A stretch of 20,281 bases of DNA from NCBI GenBank assembly GCA_905250885.1, contig CAJNOQ010003433.1, forward strand, positions 1 through 20,281, written 5' to 3'. Position numbers and translations under genes: made by a program. The notes below the pieces were generated by a model. That model searched no databases. It saw nothing but the letters and a program-made list of their open reading frames with translations, and was not told where the DNA came from. Below, one piece after another: positions 1 through 9,761 of the stretch (position 1 is the first letter of the stretch; every line of letters starts with the position of its first letter). Origin of the DNA: Didymodactylos carnosus (Eukaryota > Rotifera > Eurotatoria > Philodinida > Philodinidae).

Positions 1-118
1 CGGGTCTTTAAATCGAAAGCGGGCAAAAACCATTGTGATATTCGGAATCAGCACGTTCGATTACCTATTGTCAACTGAGTTTAAGCTCAAAAGCGAGGAG
101 GCAGTTGGTGGTCTTCCC
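1..118 (+). pseudogene. Possible LINE (non-LTR) ORF2 C-terminal tail remnant
   Basis: One frame reads IRNQHVRLPIV and, after a +1 shift near position 80, continues TEFKLKSEEAVGGLPSLE. Together these resemble the late C-terminal block of CR1/Jockey-type LINE proteins, which runs R-LP-x-x-RT, a basic/serine stretch, Y-x-G and WN-x-LP. Here the frame is shifted, the WN is missing and a stop follows. The fragment is short and the call rests on pattern only. It is cut by the left edge, so upstream sequence could settle it. Confidence 0.3.
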
Positions 119-128
119 TCGTTAGAAT

Positions 129-220
129 AATCTTATTGAAACCTTAGTGAAATTTCGCTTACATTTGTCTAAGATCTTAGAAAAATGTATACGAAATCGT
201 ACTAAGATCTTAATAAGATT
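129..220. repeat. 92-bp imperfect palindrome, possible short foldback MITE
   Basis: The two halves are reverse complements about position 174.5 with no net indel. The outer block AATCTTATT (129-137) pairs with AATAAGATT (212-220), and the centre is the perfect 12-mer CTAAGATCTTAG (169-180). A second copy of the CTAAGATCTTA core lies near 201-212, where it pairs with the more diverged left arm. By eye roughly four fifths of the positions pair. No target duplication is clear. It sits between two decayed gene fragments. Confidence 0.6.
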
Positions 221-237
221 CGAGTCAATTCTTCACT

Positions 238-515
238 ATGGCAGCAGTTTATTTGATGACGGATCAATTATTTATTAATGCGTTATCTTCAAAACTAAGA
301 AAACATCGAAATATTACTGCACGAATTGTTACAAGCGAAAAGTCTCAAAAATTTGCACCATGGCTGCTTGACGATTTGAAAGCACCGACGTACATTTAAT
401 TTTCTATCCAGATGGTGTGGCAAATGGTCAATGGATTAAATTATACTAAAATTTTAATCATTTTGATAAAGCCGAAGTATTCATAGGATCGTCTAATATC
501 ATAGGTAAGGCATGA
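238..515 (+). pseudogene. Phospholipase-D-like (PLDc_2 type) pseudogene fragment
   Basis: An ATG frame (238-399, 53 codons) carries AVYLMTDQLFINAL followed by a basic helix and ARIVTSE. This matches the pattern at the start of PLD-like domains, where a TD-x-x-x-x-x-AL helix precedes an R-x-V/I-x-D strand. After a stop and frameshift, a second frame (400-515) carries DKAEVFIGSSN, which satisfies the Dx6GSxN half of the catalytic HKD motif. The expected H-x-K just upstream has been deleted, leaving only an H next to F, and there is a stop at 448-450. The order and spacing suit a small PLD such as the mitochondrial cardiolipin hydrolase family, but that subfamily is inference. With a frameshift, an in-frame stop and the lost HK, it cannot be an active enzyme. 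Confidence 0.55.
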
Positions 516-549
516 ACGAGCAACACAGAAAATGGCTGTTTTTTTAAAG

Positions 550-596
550 ACAAAGTCACTTCGACACTAGACAAGCACAAAGTCACTTCGACACTA
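550..596. repeat. Exact 20-bp direct repeat, 27-bp period
   Basis: ACAAAGTCACTTCGACACTA occurs at 550-569 and again, identical, at 577-596. Seven bases separate the copies. It looks like a local tandem duplication or slippage product downstream of the PLD-like fragment. Confidence 0.85.
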
Positions 597-744
597 TTTG
601 GAAAAATACAATCAAAGTAAATGGACAGAAACAGTAATGATTAATGGTGTTAATTTAGTGTAATATTATAAACTAAATGTAAATTCATCATTTATATTTA
701 AAAAGTAAATAATAAATGCATCTCTTTTCACTCATGTCTTAGTA

Positions 745-1032
745 TAGTCCTCGGCATGTAGCTATGGGGCTGATAAGGAAACAGTAAAACATTTCCTTTT
801 AGAATGTATTGATTATGAAGAACAGCGACATGAGATGTTTCATCAGATGCGTGGCAGAGTTGTAACCGATAATACTATTAAGAATCTAGAAATACTATTA
901 ATTTTCGAACCGATAAAAACTGGCGAGTTCACCAAGTTTCTTCAGATAATAAAATTGATGTTACGGATAAAATTTTGTTCTGAATACCTAGAGAAATTTG
1001 GGAAGAGATTCACTATGTCAAATAACATGTGA
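745..1032 (+). pseudogene. LINE ORF C-terminus with degenerate zinc-knuckle
   Basis: The frame reads SACSYGADKETVKHFLLEC then x-DYEEQR, from about 751. This is the ET-x-x-H-LLEC-x-x-Y-x-x-x-R zinc-binding block found near the C-terminus of many non-LTR retrotransposon proteins (pattern C-x-C-G-x(3-5)-ET-x-x-H-x-LLEC). Here the second cysteine of the opening C-x-C is a tyrosine. About 70 further codons run to the stop at 1030-1032. No RNase H or RT precedes it in frame, so this is a truncated 3' end. It may or may not come from the same family as the RT fragment at 7382. Confidence 0.65.
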
Positions 1033-2220
1033 ATAATATGACTTTCTCTTTGAAAATAAATTGAAAGAATAAAAAAAGTAGAATTTACATTTTCAATAAA
1101 ATTATCACTCTTTCTTTCTCTTAAAAAATCTACTAAGCAGACCTGCATAATGTATTCCTGATGAAAAACGAACGAATATGCACAACTGTGTGGAACTGGT
1201 AAAAACCGATCGGCGCAACTGATTCAATCGGTCCGGTTTCGTCGCACCGGTTGCAACTCTGATGTGCGGTATTATAAATTCCCCTGTCACTTTAGAGCAT
1301 ATACTACTACTTTATCACTCTATCCGTGCATTGAGTAGAGATGACCTACTATCAATTTTTAATTCTATTCTTCAATATATTCGTTCAACCAAACGCTTTG
1401 ATTGGCTTGATGTCTTCAGTATTGTTTATTCTTATACAGTGTCATATGGATAAAGTTCTGTTTGCTTACTCAAATTTCTCTATCTCTCTCATAACCATCT
1501 CACATTTCTTTTTAATCAGTTAGTCAAATTAGTCGTAAAAATGAGTAACGAAATAGTTGCCTCAACCTGTGAATTCATTCAGGTTTATTCGAAACAAAAC
1601 CTGTGCTCCATGAATCCATGAAACGGCTAGCGTAAAGTATATTGACATTGAACCGGAAATGCGTGAACGGTGCGGGCTACAGAGATGAACAAGACTGGAT
1701 TGAGACTGAGTCTGTCCTGGTAAGCTTTTTAACACAGACTGTGATCGAAGGCATAATCGAACCATTTTTAATAAATTTGACAACGAATTTGACGACGGCA
1801 TTATATGCCAGGTGCGGATGCTGAGATCGTTAGAGAAACAACAAAATTTTGTTTATACCAAATAAAAAGTGAGAAGAAAGTGGAAAGCAACAACATAAAA
1901 AGCGAGTTTATATAAAAACTTCACACATATTAAACTAAACCGCATAAGGTATTTTATAATGTTCTGTGTTAAGATACTTATATACATAATTCATAATTAC
2001 AGTTACAGCTTTACATATTTCTACAACGGTGTTCAAAATGAAGAGAATCAGTTCAGTAGAAGAGTGGTCATACCTATTCTTACGTTAGATCAGGATTATA
2101 GTCGGTCGAGGTTTATCAAAGAGTTTTTTTGTGAGCTGTAGTATAATTTAGACAATATAAAAGGGAAACGTTTCACTGTCTTAACTCCGGAGCATAAGTA
2201 AGAAACTGTAAACTGAATAA
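1033..2220. other. No gene recognised
   Basis: About 1.2 kb of AT-rich DNA downstream of the receptor gene's stop codon. Only short open frames occur (60-80 codons, both strands, around 1560-1824 and 1959-2141). None shows a recognisable motif, and they overlap on opposite strands. I could not pick out a convincing poly(A) signal for the receptor gene. Confidence 0.5.
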
Positions 2221-5200
2221 TTATAATCTACTAACAATACACTGTCGTGCTTCGTCTACTGCTGTTGTAGCCTTCTGGTGTAGTACTGGATACCGTGGCT
2301 GTCTACGTAGCCGCAAACCACCAGCGCCAGCATTAGTAAATGCAACTGACTTTCGATTTTTGTTAAATATAAGCGCTGTTTTTATATTCGGTGTTAATAG
2401 AATAACAGCTATTGGCATAATGATCATCGATAATCCAACGAAAGAGAACGTAAGACGATAAGTTAAATAGTAGACTGTACCATTATTCTTTATGGCTGCC
2501 ATAATAATAAAACAAAAACCTGGTACAGCTAGTACGAGTAAAATACAAACAGGTATAATAATACGTCCTAACATTTCTATGTTACGTTTTATTTGCATTC
2601 GACGTTTTGCTGTTAGTGTCATAATAAGTGTTCTTTTTCGAACATAATGCCATATCCAAATATAGATAACTGCTAATGCACCCAATGGGATGCCGTATTG
2701 AATCGTGGCAGCAATAGCTAAACGTTTGTCATTTGTAAAGTTAATATAACACATATATTCCTCTTCACCCAAATATTCAAACCATTCGGCATAATAGTAC
2801 GGTATAACATTCAAAAAACCATAAATCCAATTTACACAGATTAATATTAAATAAAACATTATACTTTGATAATAATATGATTTGGTATAAAAAACAATGT
2901 GACACAGACGATAGACAGCTTGCAGTGCGAATGAAATATAGAGTGATGAGAACTCAGTTAAAAAGAAATAACAACGTAATTCACATAGTTTAATGTTAAA
3001 ATTATCATTGATAGAATGATTGAAGAGGAGAATTCGTCCTGAAACAAATAATAATTCAGAAATGATAAACGTAGGGCACAGTATATTCGATCACAAAAAA
3101 AGGAATTTTCTTTCGAAAATGAATTAAAATGAATGTGACCGTCGCAAGTTGATTATGGCAGATAGATAATGTTTGACACTATTTTTTCGAACTATGGCGA
3201 CCGTATTTCTTATTCTCAATGCCTGGAGGAAAAACGAACTAATGAGAGAACCTCCACAGATGTATGTTAACATCTAGTCAGCCGTCAACAGCGACAGTAT
3301 CCTTTTCATTTTCTTCTTTTCTTCGTTCTATTTCACTGTGCAGTTATTCTCCTTTTTGGACGTGGAACAGTTTCCGTTCCCATTCCTAGCAACTAGAACT
3401 GATGATCAGTTACCGTTTTCTTCATAATTAAGATGTAGAAAAGTTGATGCTCATCTATCTTATGTTTTAAACCGTACTAAAACTCATCTAGTTAAGTTCC
3501 CACAGATAATAATGCTATGTTTTCCATAGAAACATTATACGTATAGAAAATCTTTATTCTACAGCCTTTAATGTGAGTGTTCCTATACTATGGGAAGAGC
3601 CTTTTACTATTAAAAGAAATTGTAGAGCAACGAACATCCACTTAGAGATGTAAAATTATGTTGATTTGAAGGAATAGTAAGTGGTGACCAGTTACAGTTA
3701 CTAAAAACTGTTACTGGTCACCAGTTTTAAGCAGTTACTAGAAGCAGTGGGAACTGGAACTATCTCATCTCTACTTCTTTTATCATCTCATTCTTATTTT
3801 TTGTTCATCGGACTATTCGAGAGAGAGATTCATAGGTAGTAAATAAGAGATTCCACAACATTCTCTCTCATTCTTCAATACATATATAAACAGACACACA
3901 AGCACATATTCTAGTCACATATTCATTCTATCGGAACGATCGTATCGTTTTAACATCATCGATTAACTGCACACCGTCCAAGACTATTTATTGTTTTCTT
4001 TCATTTGTACTTTTCTTGCTTATTTCTTCTTCTTCTTCTGAATAAATCCTTTCAAATATCAAAGGTACTAACTATCTTCACATAAATCGATTAGCATAGA
4101 GTAGAATAGGACAGATTTAGCAAGGCTCTATCAGTGTAGCCCTCCGATTTTTCAGTGATTTATACATCAATCGACGGAGGACATCGAGTTAGTAACAAAA
4201 CATTCTTCGAAATAAAGTATGGAAAATTTTTCTCGCCAATCCACTTTCTGGCTTAGCTAACTGACTAGTCCGCTGATAAGAAAACTTTTTTTCTGAACTA
4301 TGTTCTGGAAGTCTAAAAAAACTTCTTTTCCTAACATAACGGTGTTATGTTTCTCGTATCGCTATGATGCAGAAATCTGTAAGTTGTACGGTTTCTTCAA
4401 CAGGATAAGCATCATAATTCAAACTTGAACTTTTCTTTGAAGTTTAGTATAGGCCGGACACGTCAGGGTGAGAAATAAAGTCATAATTATTCTTTAAGTA
4501 TTTAAAAATTCTTCGCAAACCGATTTAGTGGCTCTCAAAAATCGAGTTTTGAGACAAATGGTCAAACTGGTTTTGATACAAATAACATCCATTCGGTAGG
4601 GCACTCGAAACTGTATATTCGTCGTGATTTTTGTATTGATTGCAAATTTCGGATGGATATGAGCGAAAAATTACGAAGCAAGAAAAGGAGACGTTTATAA
4701 TTTTTGGATTTGAATATGGGTTTATAGGCAGAAAGAGGGCGTTTGAACCGATTTTCAGGACCGACTTGAAAAGCTGGTTCATTTTTTACTATAAACAACT
4801 ATTTCTGAAGTCTAAAAAATGGACGTTAGGAAAAGAAGTTTTTCAGGCTTCCAGAATATAGTTCAGAAAAAAAGTTTTCTTATCATCGGACCAGTCAGTT
4901 AGCTAAGCTAGAAAGTAGATTGAGGAGAAAAATTTTCCACACTTTATTTTCGAAGAATGTTTTCAAATTTCTTCAGTTATCTTAAACTTTTGGGCCTTTT
5001 TCGTACAACGTTCCGCTTCTATTCTTGCATGCACAAACTGAGTTTCAAAACCGATTTCGCTCATTCTTTTACCATAAATTGGACTAATAACAACATAAAA
5101 ACTGACGCTAGAACGACTCATCTATCGTATCTCGTTGTTGTGAAAATCAAGAAATAGTGTGGAAAAAAAAGTAACGGTATTACGCATGAACAAGTTGTGC

Positions 5201-6455
5201 ATAGAACAAGAAAGAAAAATAAAACGTTTTTTCTTAGTGAATTATTGTTAAAGGATTTATAATGAGCATCTTTTCTGTCATTAACAAATGTTTGATCATA
5301 GAATAAATAATAATGGGTTCAATCATAAAGTGTTTGAGGTTTCCGTGTTTCTCTCTCTAAAGAGAAAGATATACAAAAACTTTTCGAACTTTTCGAACAA
5401 AACACCATGGTAGCAAATGACCTAGGGATTTTTATGAACTCAGTGTCCTCTATCCACGGACATAATCATAATATATATCGTTGAAACCGGAAGGTGATAT
5501 CTTATAAATTTCTCTCGTTAGCCATTCTGATAATACTCGAAAGTCGCCGGCTATCCGCGCAATACGATATTAATTAACACAGTGATAAATGTCTACTAGT
5601 TTTTTACTGTATTACCAGTATTGGGGTTACAATCTATTCAAAAATAAAAAGCGGATTTGTGCAAACTGAAGAGTTTTTGATAGGAACGTGCTACTGTAAT
5701 TGTTCTGATTTCAGTTTTAGATGGAAGACACTTAATTCTAGCAGAATATTATAGTTTCAGAGATTTTCAGTCACAAGAACCGGCAGAAAAACGTTCATCT
5801 TTAAGTCCCAGTTTTGATGGAAAATATGGTCAAACAATATAAATATCAGGAAAGATCGTCCATTTAGCGCTGAAATCGTCTGCATTCGAAAATGTATACT
5901 TGATAATCTAGTAAAACTTAAATAATAAAAATTTTATCGTCAAAAGTTTTTGATAAAAACGGCTTTATACAATTAAGCTATTTGCGCAAAAAATCGATGA
6001 AAAATGAGGAAATCGAACATTCTGTAAGGTTGGTGTGAGTTGATACTATTGAAACAATAATATTCTGATAGAGCAAAGTCTCCTCTACCTGAAACTGAAA
6101 TCAGAACAATTTTAGCACGTTTCTATCAAACGTTATTCGAATTTCACAAATCCGTCTTTTGTTTATGAACAGAGTGATAGTCTTTCGCTTTACCAGCATA
6201 GTTATTATAAATAGTAACTAACGTACGTTTAAAATCGTAATAGAAACTGTATGTATACATTGTAAGTACCATAAATGATAGAAAGGCAGCAATTATGCAT
6301 GAGTTACAAATTAATAATATTGAAATATTTTGTCTTAATTGTCGATTATAGATAATAATTAGAGCAATTAATGTTGATAAAATTAAACCAATAAAACTTG
6401 TTACGATTGTTAGAAAATCAAACAGAAGATACGGGATATCACTCGTAGACAACAT
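2221..6455 (-). CDS. FMRFamide-receptor-like seven-transmembrane GPCR, two exons
   Basis: Predicted rhodopsin-class peptide-type receptor of 359 residues in the plasma membrane. Exon 1 is 6455-6194 and exon 2 is 3038-2221. The donor (CTG|GTAAAG) and acceptor (TTTGTTTCAG|GA) are both phase 1 and join as ...NNYAG-RILLF. Exon 1 encodes TM1 (about residues 10-36) and TM2 (44-70). Exon 2 encodes TM3 (107-132, Cys106/Cys110 at its top), TM4 (148-170), an acidic second loop with Cys184, TM5 (196-218), a basic third loop (RKRTLIMTLTAKRR), TM6 (246-270), TM7 (281-303) and a basic tail. The DRY position is occupied by YRLCHIVF, as in many bdelloid paralogues, and an NPxxY motif is not obvious. No stop or frameshift disrupts it. 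The ligand is unknown; calling it FMRFamide-like rests on overall resemblance. What is unusual is the 3155-bp intron with repeat insertions. Confidence 0.85.
3683..3722. repeat. 17-bp-arm hairpin (GGTGACCAGTTACAGTT)
   Basis: The arm GGTGACCAGTTACAGTT (3683-3699) pairs with AACTGTTACTGGTCACC (3706-3722) with one mismatch and a six-base loop. The AGTTAC/GTAACT-type words recur just after it (CAGTTACTAG near 3731) and resemble the longer GTTAC/GTAAC tract at 9762-9925. It lies inside the GPCR intron. Confidence 0.75.
4197..4963. mobile_element. 767-bp element with 139-bp inverted terminal arms
   Basis: The left arm (4197-4335) and the reverse complement of the right arm (4825-4963) are the same length and agree at about nine positions in ten. 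Both start AAAACATTCTTCGAAA-like and end at TTCTTTTCCTAAC. Between them is a 489-bp unique interior without a convincing coding frame. This is the form of a non-autonomous foldback/MITE-type DNA element. I see no clear target-site duplication, so the exact ends could be slightly further out. It lies in the GPCR intron. Confidence 0.75.
5629..6178. mobile_element. About 550-bp diverged inverted-repeat element beside the GPCR splice donor
   Basis: Left arm about 5629-5770 and right arm about 6045-6178 are inverted copies. Shared blocks include CGGATTTGTG, GATAGRAACGTGCTA, TTGTTCTGATTTCAGTTT and CAGAATATTAT. Weaker similarity continues inward, so the arms may reach about 180 bp. Identity is lower than in the 4197-4963 element, implying an older insertion. 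Its outer right end lies only about 15 bp from the GPCR exon 1 donor at 6193. In receptor orientation the right arm carries a good 3' splice motif (TTGTTCTGATTTCAG, AG at 6096-6095). Confidence 0.65.
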
Positions 6456-6802
6456 TCTTGTTTAAGTTGTTTGTAACCAGTTAATAATTTAAAAAAAGTA
6501 AAAGAGAAAGAAAATTATGTGTCCTATTTTTCTTATCATTTGTATCCTATTATAATTATTATAATCATCAGAAAAAAAGAGGAAACAAAAAAATTATAAT
6601 GTCTTTTGTCCATAGACACGCAAACATATCTCTTTTTCCGTTTCAAAGAGAGAGGAAAGACCGATGAACATCAACAGTAGAATTATAATATAAAAGTAAT
6701 TATATCATTTTATTTTGATTCATTGACTTCTTTTTCCCAGAAGAACTATGAAACTGTAAATAACGTGAGCCTTTAACTTGAATTTGAAAGTTTATTTTAT
6801 GC
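6456..6802. other. GPCR upstream region, nothing specific recognised
   Basis: About 350 bp of very AT-rich DNA directly upstream of the receptor ATG (6455, minus strand), presumably holding its 5' UTR and promoter. Many TATA-like strings occur because of base composition, so none can be singled out. The histone H3-like pseudogene begins at its far end on the opposite strand. Confidence 0.4.
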
Positions 6803-7043
6803 CCAAGAAAACAACTCGTAACAAAGGAAGCCACAAAAACCCCAAAGGCTTGTAAATACAATGCCACCACGCAGAAAAGAGAAAAACCGCGAGAAGAGTG
6901 TACAAGAAAGACGCCGCCTCTAATCTCGGATCTTGAAAACTATCGTAGAAATACACCATTCAATGAGTTAATATACGATAATTTCGGATAAGCGTCCTGA
7001 AACCGCATTCGGCTGTTCACGACAGAAGAACATACAGTTAGCT
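6803..7043 (+). pseudogene. Histone H3 pseudogene, 5'-truncated and internally deleted
   Basis: The frame from 6803 reads PRKQLVTKEATKTPKA, close to the H3 tail segment PRKQLATKAARKSAPA. It continues with EKPREE, then LISDLENYRRNT in the place of H3 LREIRRYQKST, then PFNELIYDNF for PFQRLVREIAQDF. About seven residues before PFQ are missing. A stop (6989-6991) interrupts. After a frameshift another frame reads RPETAFG and then KNIQLA, which can be laid on H3 RFQTAAIG and KDIQLA with about 30 residues lost between. The first 15 or so residues are absent. Losses, a frameshift and a stop make this a pseudogene, not a divergent variant. H3 genes are normally intronless, so I cannot tell a retrocopy from a DNA duplication. 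Confidence 0.75.
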
Positions 7044-7381
7044 AACGAAGCACCAAAACCTAGTTGGGAAACGTTTTGTGGACCTTCCATTCTTCCTACT
7101 AGACAGTCTTATATCAAAATTGCAGAGCCATTAATTACAGAAGAAACAAAGCTTTTGAGCACATATGTGGGTCTTTCCTTTAATCAAGGATGAGGCGGGA
7201 CATGAAGTGTCAATATTACGATCACCTTCACATCATTCGAGAGTCTCCGAGAATTTATTATTTCTTTTTAATATTCAATTTATTGTTCTCGTGTAAGATT
7301 AGCAAGAGCATATAAAGTGTGTAAAAAATAATAAAAACACCTTCTAAAACCATCAGATTAAGCGAACGTGACAAAATGTGA
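7044..7381. other. No gene recognised between H3 pseudogene and LINE fragment
   Basis: The frame that carries the last H3-like residues stays open to 7190 (about 50 more codons, including a PLITEETKLL stretch) but matches nothing I recognise. The rest is AT-rich and carries stops in all plus frames. Confidence 0.4.
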
Positions 7382-8520
7382 TTTACAGAAAATTTGAGAT
7401 ACCTTTACGTTAAAATACACAGATTATACACGATACTGAAGCGTGTTAGGAATAGTGATAATGACATTCTAATTAATATTAAAAAGGAAATTATCAGAAA
7501 ATTACTAACGTATTTAAAAATGAGTGTGCGGAAGACAAATTACTGTATTTTAATCTAATTAATAACATTCAAAAAAAGTATCAGAGGTTGGTAGAAACTG
7601 CTGGAATCATCGATGGGAAGGAGAGCGTCCTTTAACATTCCGAGCATAAAGAACGAGGAATCAGAATGGGTATACAACAACGTTGAAAAAGTAGAATTAC
7701 TTAAAAATCAATTCGTGAGCACATGCACTATATCACGTGACGATGACAATTTGGCTTTTGATTACCTGTTACCGTCTCCAGTTATCACATTACGTAATAT
7801 CCATGTATCTTCATGTACGATCGAGAAATAATCGATCATATAAGTGTCTCCAAGGAATCTATCTCTTCGGTAACTGTTAGGATGTCGAAAGAACCCAAAT
7901 TTGTCATCAGTGACATATTGATTAGTATCTGTCAACTATCTTTTGATACTGATATTTTTCCAGATTGCCTTAAGGCAAGACACGGCACCAGCTTCTATAA
8001 ATCGAAAGCACACTTTCTTTCAAATAATTACTGATCCATCACTATCCTACCCACATTCTCAAAGGTATTTGATGGAGTTGTCTGTTGCGCTCTTTACGAG
8101 TACCTTGTCAATAAATTGTTAAATTGTATGCAATCTAGCTGTAGACACAAACACAGCGCTGTTACCCAACTTGTTAAACTAGTTCATTCTATCCACAATG
8201 ATTTATATAACGTAAGAGATGCGAAGAAATCTCCACATATCATCACCGTTTTTATCGATTTTGCTAAAGCATTTGACATGTTATGACGCAAAGTACTTTT
8301 ATATAAGCTTGAAAAGAAAAGCATCAGAGGCAACCTACATGAATGGCTTGAGAGTTTTCTATAAAACAGATACATTTTCACAGTTGTAAGTGGTCAACGT
8401 TCGGCTAGTCGAAAAATAAACGCGGGAGAAACGAAGTGTACTAGCTCTGCTCTTGTTTTTAATTTCCATAGACGAAGCTGGATATTTACACAGAAAAAGT
8501 CGATCTTTGTTATCATCGAA
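7382..8520 (+). pseudogene. Non-LTR retrotransposon reverse transcriptase, broken
   Basis: Successive frames give the parts of a LINE ORF2 in order. They are the endonuclease-RT linker (FTENLRYLYVKIHRLY then a K/R-rich helix, 7382-7540), RGW*KLL (the WW-K motif with TGG changed to TAG, 7583-7600), FPDCLKAR (fP-x-x-WK-x-A region, about 7960), ILPTFSKVFD (the PIS-LP-x-x-SK block, about 8050), the catalytic motif-A segment FIDFAKAFDML (8251-8283), LHEWLESFL*NR, VVSGQRSA, and a frameshifted LLLFLISIDEAG (for LLF-x-IYINDL). Frameshifts lie near 7830 and 8450, and stops at 7592, 8031, 8284 and 8362. PQGS is destroyed and no YADD box follows, so the element is dead and truncated at both ends. CR1/RTE/Jockey-like clade membership is not resolved. 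Confidence 0.85.
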
Positions 8521-9761
8521 AATATTAAAGTATTCAATATTTCTGCGTGATAAATTAACAACTAGACAGTGAGCAATGATGTTTTGTCAATTCATTTACT
8601 TTTATTATGTACTCCCATGTTGATATTGTATTGTTTTGTCTTATTTTCTTTTTCTTTAACCCTTTACCCCCGATGTCCACGATCCATATACAACAATAAC
8701 GAAGCGTCATATCAGAACCGGATTTTGTTCCAACCTTAGAGACTTCATAAGCAATAAATTTTCTGTCAAATTGCCTTGGTGCATCGTGTCCAGTAATGAA
8801 ATGTCCACCGGGGTGGACATCAGGGGGAGTAACATGAAAAGTACTGATTTTTTCGTTTTACATTTTTTGTAAGCTGCCAGTAATTCAAAGTTTCAACACT
8901 TTTTATTTTTCGTTTAAAGACACATCATTAGATGCAGTGTTATCTGGTGATCACGAATCTAGCCCTATTTTTTCGATTTGAGCGAGTTTTCCCGGAGAAA
9001 AACGCAAAATACTGCGAACTCCTCAAAACGCGCAAAACTCACTTTGGAGAAAATCGGTCTAATCTTCTCAAAAGTTGACTCTCTCTCCAATCTCACCAAT
9101 GTGATTTTCGGATTCCTCGACTCAAACTGAATCTAGACATGTGGTCTAGAGCTTGATCGCGCATATTGTATAGGCTGGGAAATATAAAAATCGGTGGTTT
9201 TCCGTTGGTGCCACCTAATTTTGCAACCCCCTCTAGTTTTTTTTCTCTAAAAGATAACTAAAACCTTTCTTAATCAGGCATAATTGTAGCCTGCACATTT
9301 CCGACTAAAATGAGACGTCTCTCAGCTCTAACATGTCAAAAGAATAGACTGATTATCAATAATCAGCTAAGAATTGAAAAAAGATTAGAGTTAACTTATT
9401 TGCTCTACATACGGCTAAATGTTTTTTCGTTTAGGTGCATAAATATTTTTGAAAGCTAGGAGAAGAACGCGATAGGAGGATATGAAAGACTACTTCTCTT
9501 CATTCCTTGCAATACTCTCATGAAGTATTAAAATAAAGCAGGTTTTGTCGATCAATTTTGACAATCTTAAAAGAAATTTTAAGTCAGAGCACCTAAATGT
9601 TATGAGAAACATTTTCGTTTTGCGTTATAACTAATAAATTCTAGAGCGTTATTCATACTAGGGAAAGGTGACTTTTTCAGCAAATATCAAGATTTATATG
9701 TAAGAACGACAGAGAATGTCGAATAGAAGTTGAACATACCTTTTCCCTTAAAAAACATTTT
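8521..9761. other. No gene recognised; AT-rich intergenic
   Basis: About 1.2 kb without a credible coding frame on either strand. It holds the possible piggyBac-type end at 8656-8836 and a small hairpin at 9132-9150 (TCTAGAC, five-base loop, GTCTAGA). Weakly related TTTAGGTGC words on opposite strands near 9430 and 9590 hint at another decayed inverted repeat, which I could not delimit. Confidence 0.45.
8656..8836. mobile_element. Possible piggyBac-type element end (TTAA-CCC) with subterminal inverted repeats
   Basis: TTAACCCTTTACCCCC (8656-8671), then GATGTCCAC (8672-8680), has the TTAA target plus CCC terminus typical of piggyBac-like transposons. The word GATGTCCAC recurs inverted as GTGGACATC (8813-8821), followed by AGGGGGAGTAA, a reverse complement of the ACCCCC block. 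A perfect 9-bp-arm hairpin, ATGTCCACCGGGGTGGACAT, sits at 8801-8820. No matching GGG-TTAA terminus was found downstream, so it may be a solo or degraded end. No transposase frame is nearby. Confidence 0.35.

Larger units (their letters stand above)
3039..6193 (-). other. 3155-bp intron of the GPCR gene, repeat-loaded
   Basis: The GT-AG ends are given by phase-matched exons on both sides. Other introns in this window that join coding frames are as short as 60-68 bp, so this one has probably grown by insertion. It contains a 40-nt hairpin (3683-3722), a (TTC)n run near 4024-4040 and two inverted-repeat elements (4197-4963 and 5629-6178). The rest shows no recognisable gene. Short open frames at 4525-4861 lie inside the first element and have no motif. 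Confidence 0.75.

Noticed and set aside
7044-7193. LITEETKLL compared with histone H4 LIYEETRGVL
   Set aside because: Only a few residues agree and no other H4 landmark is nearby; chance cannot be excluded.
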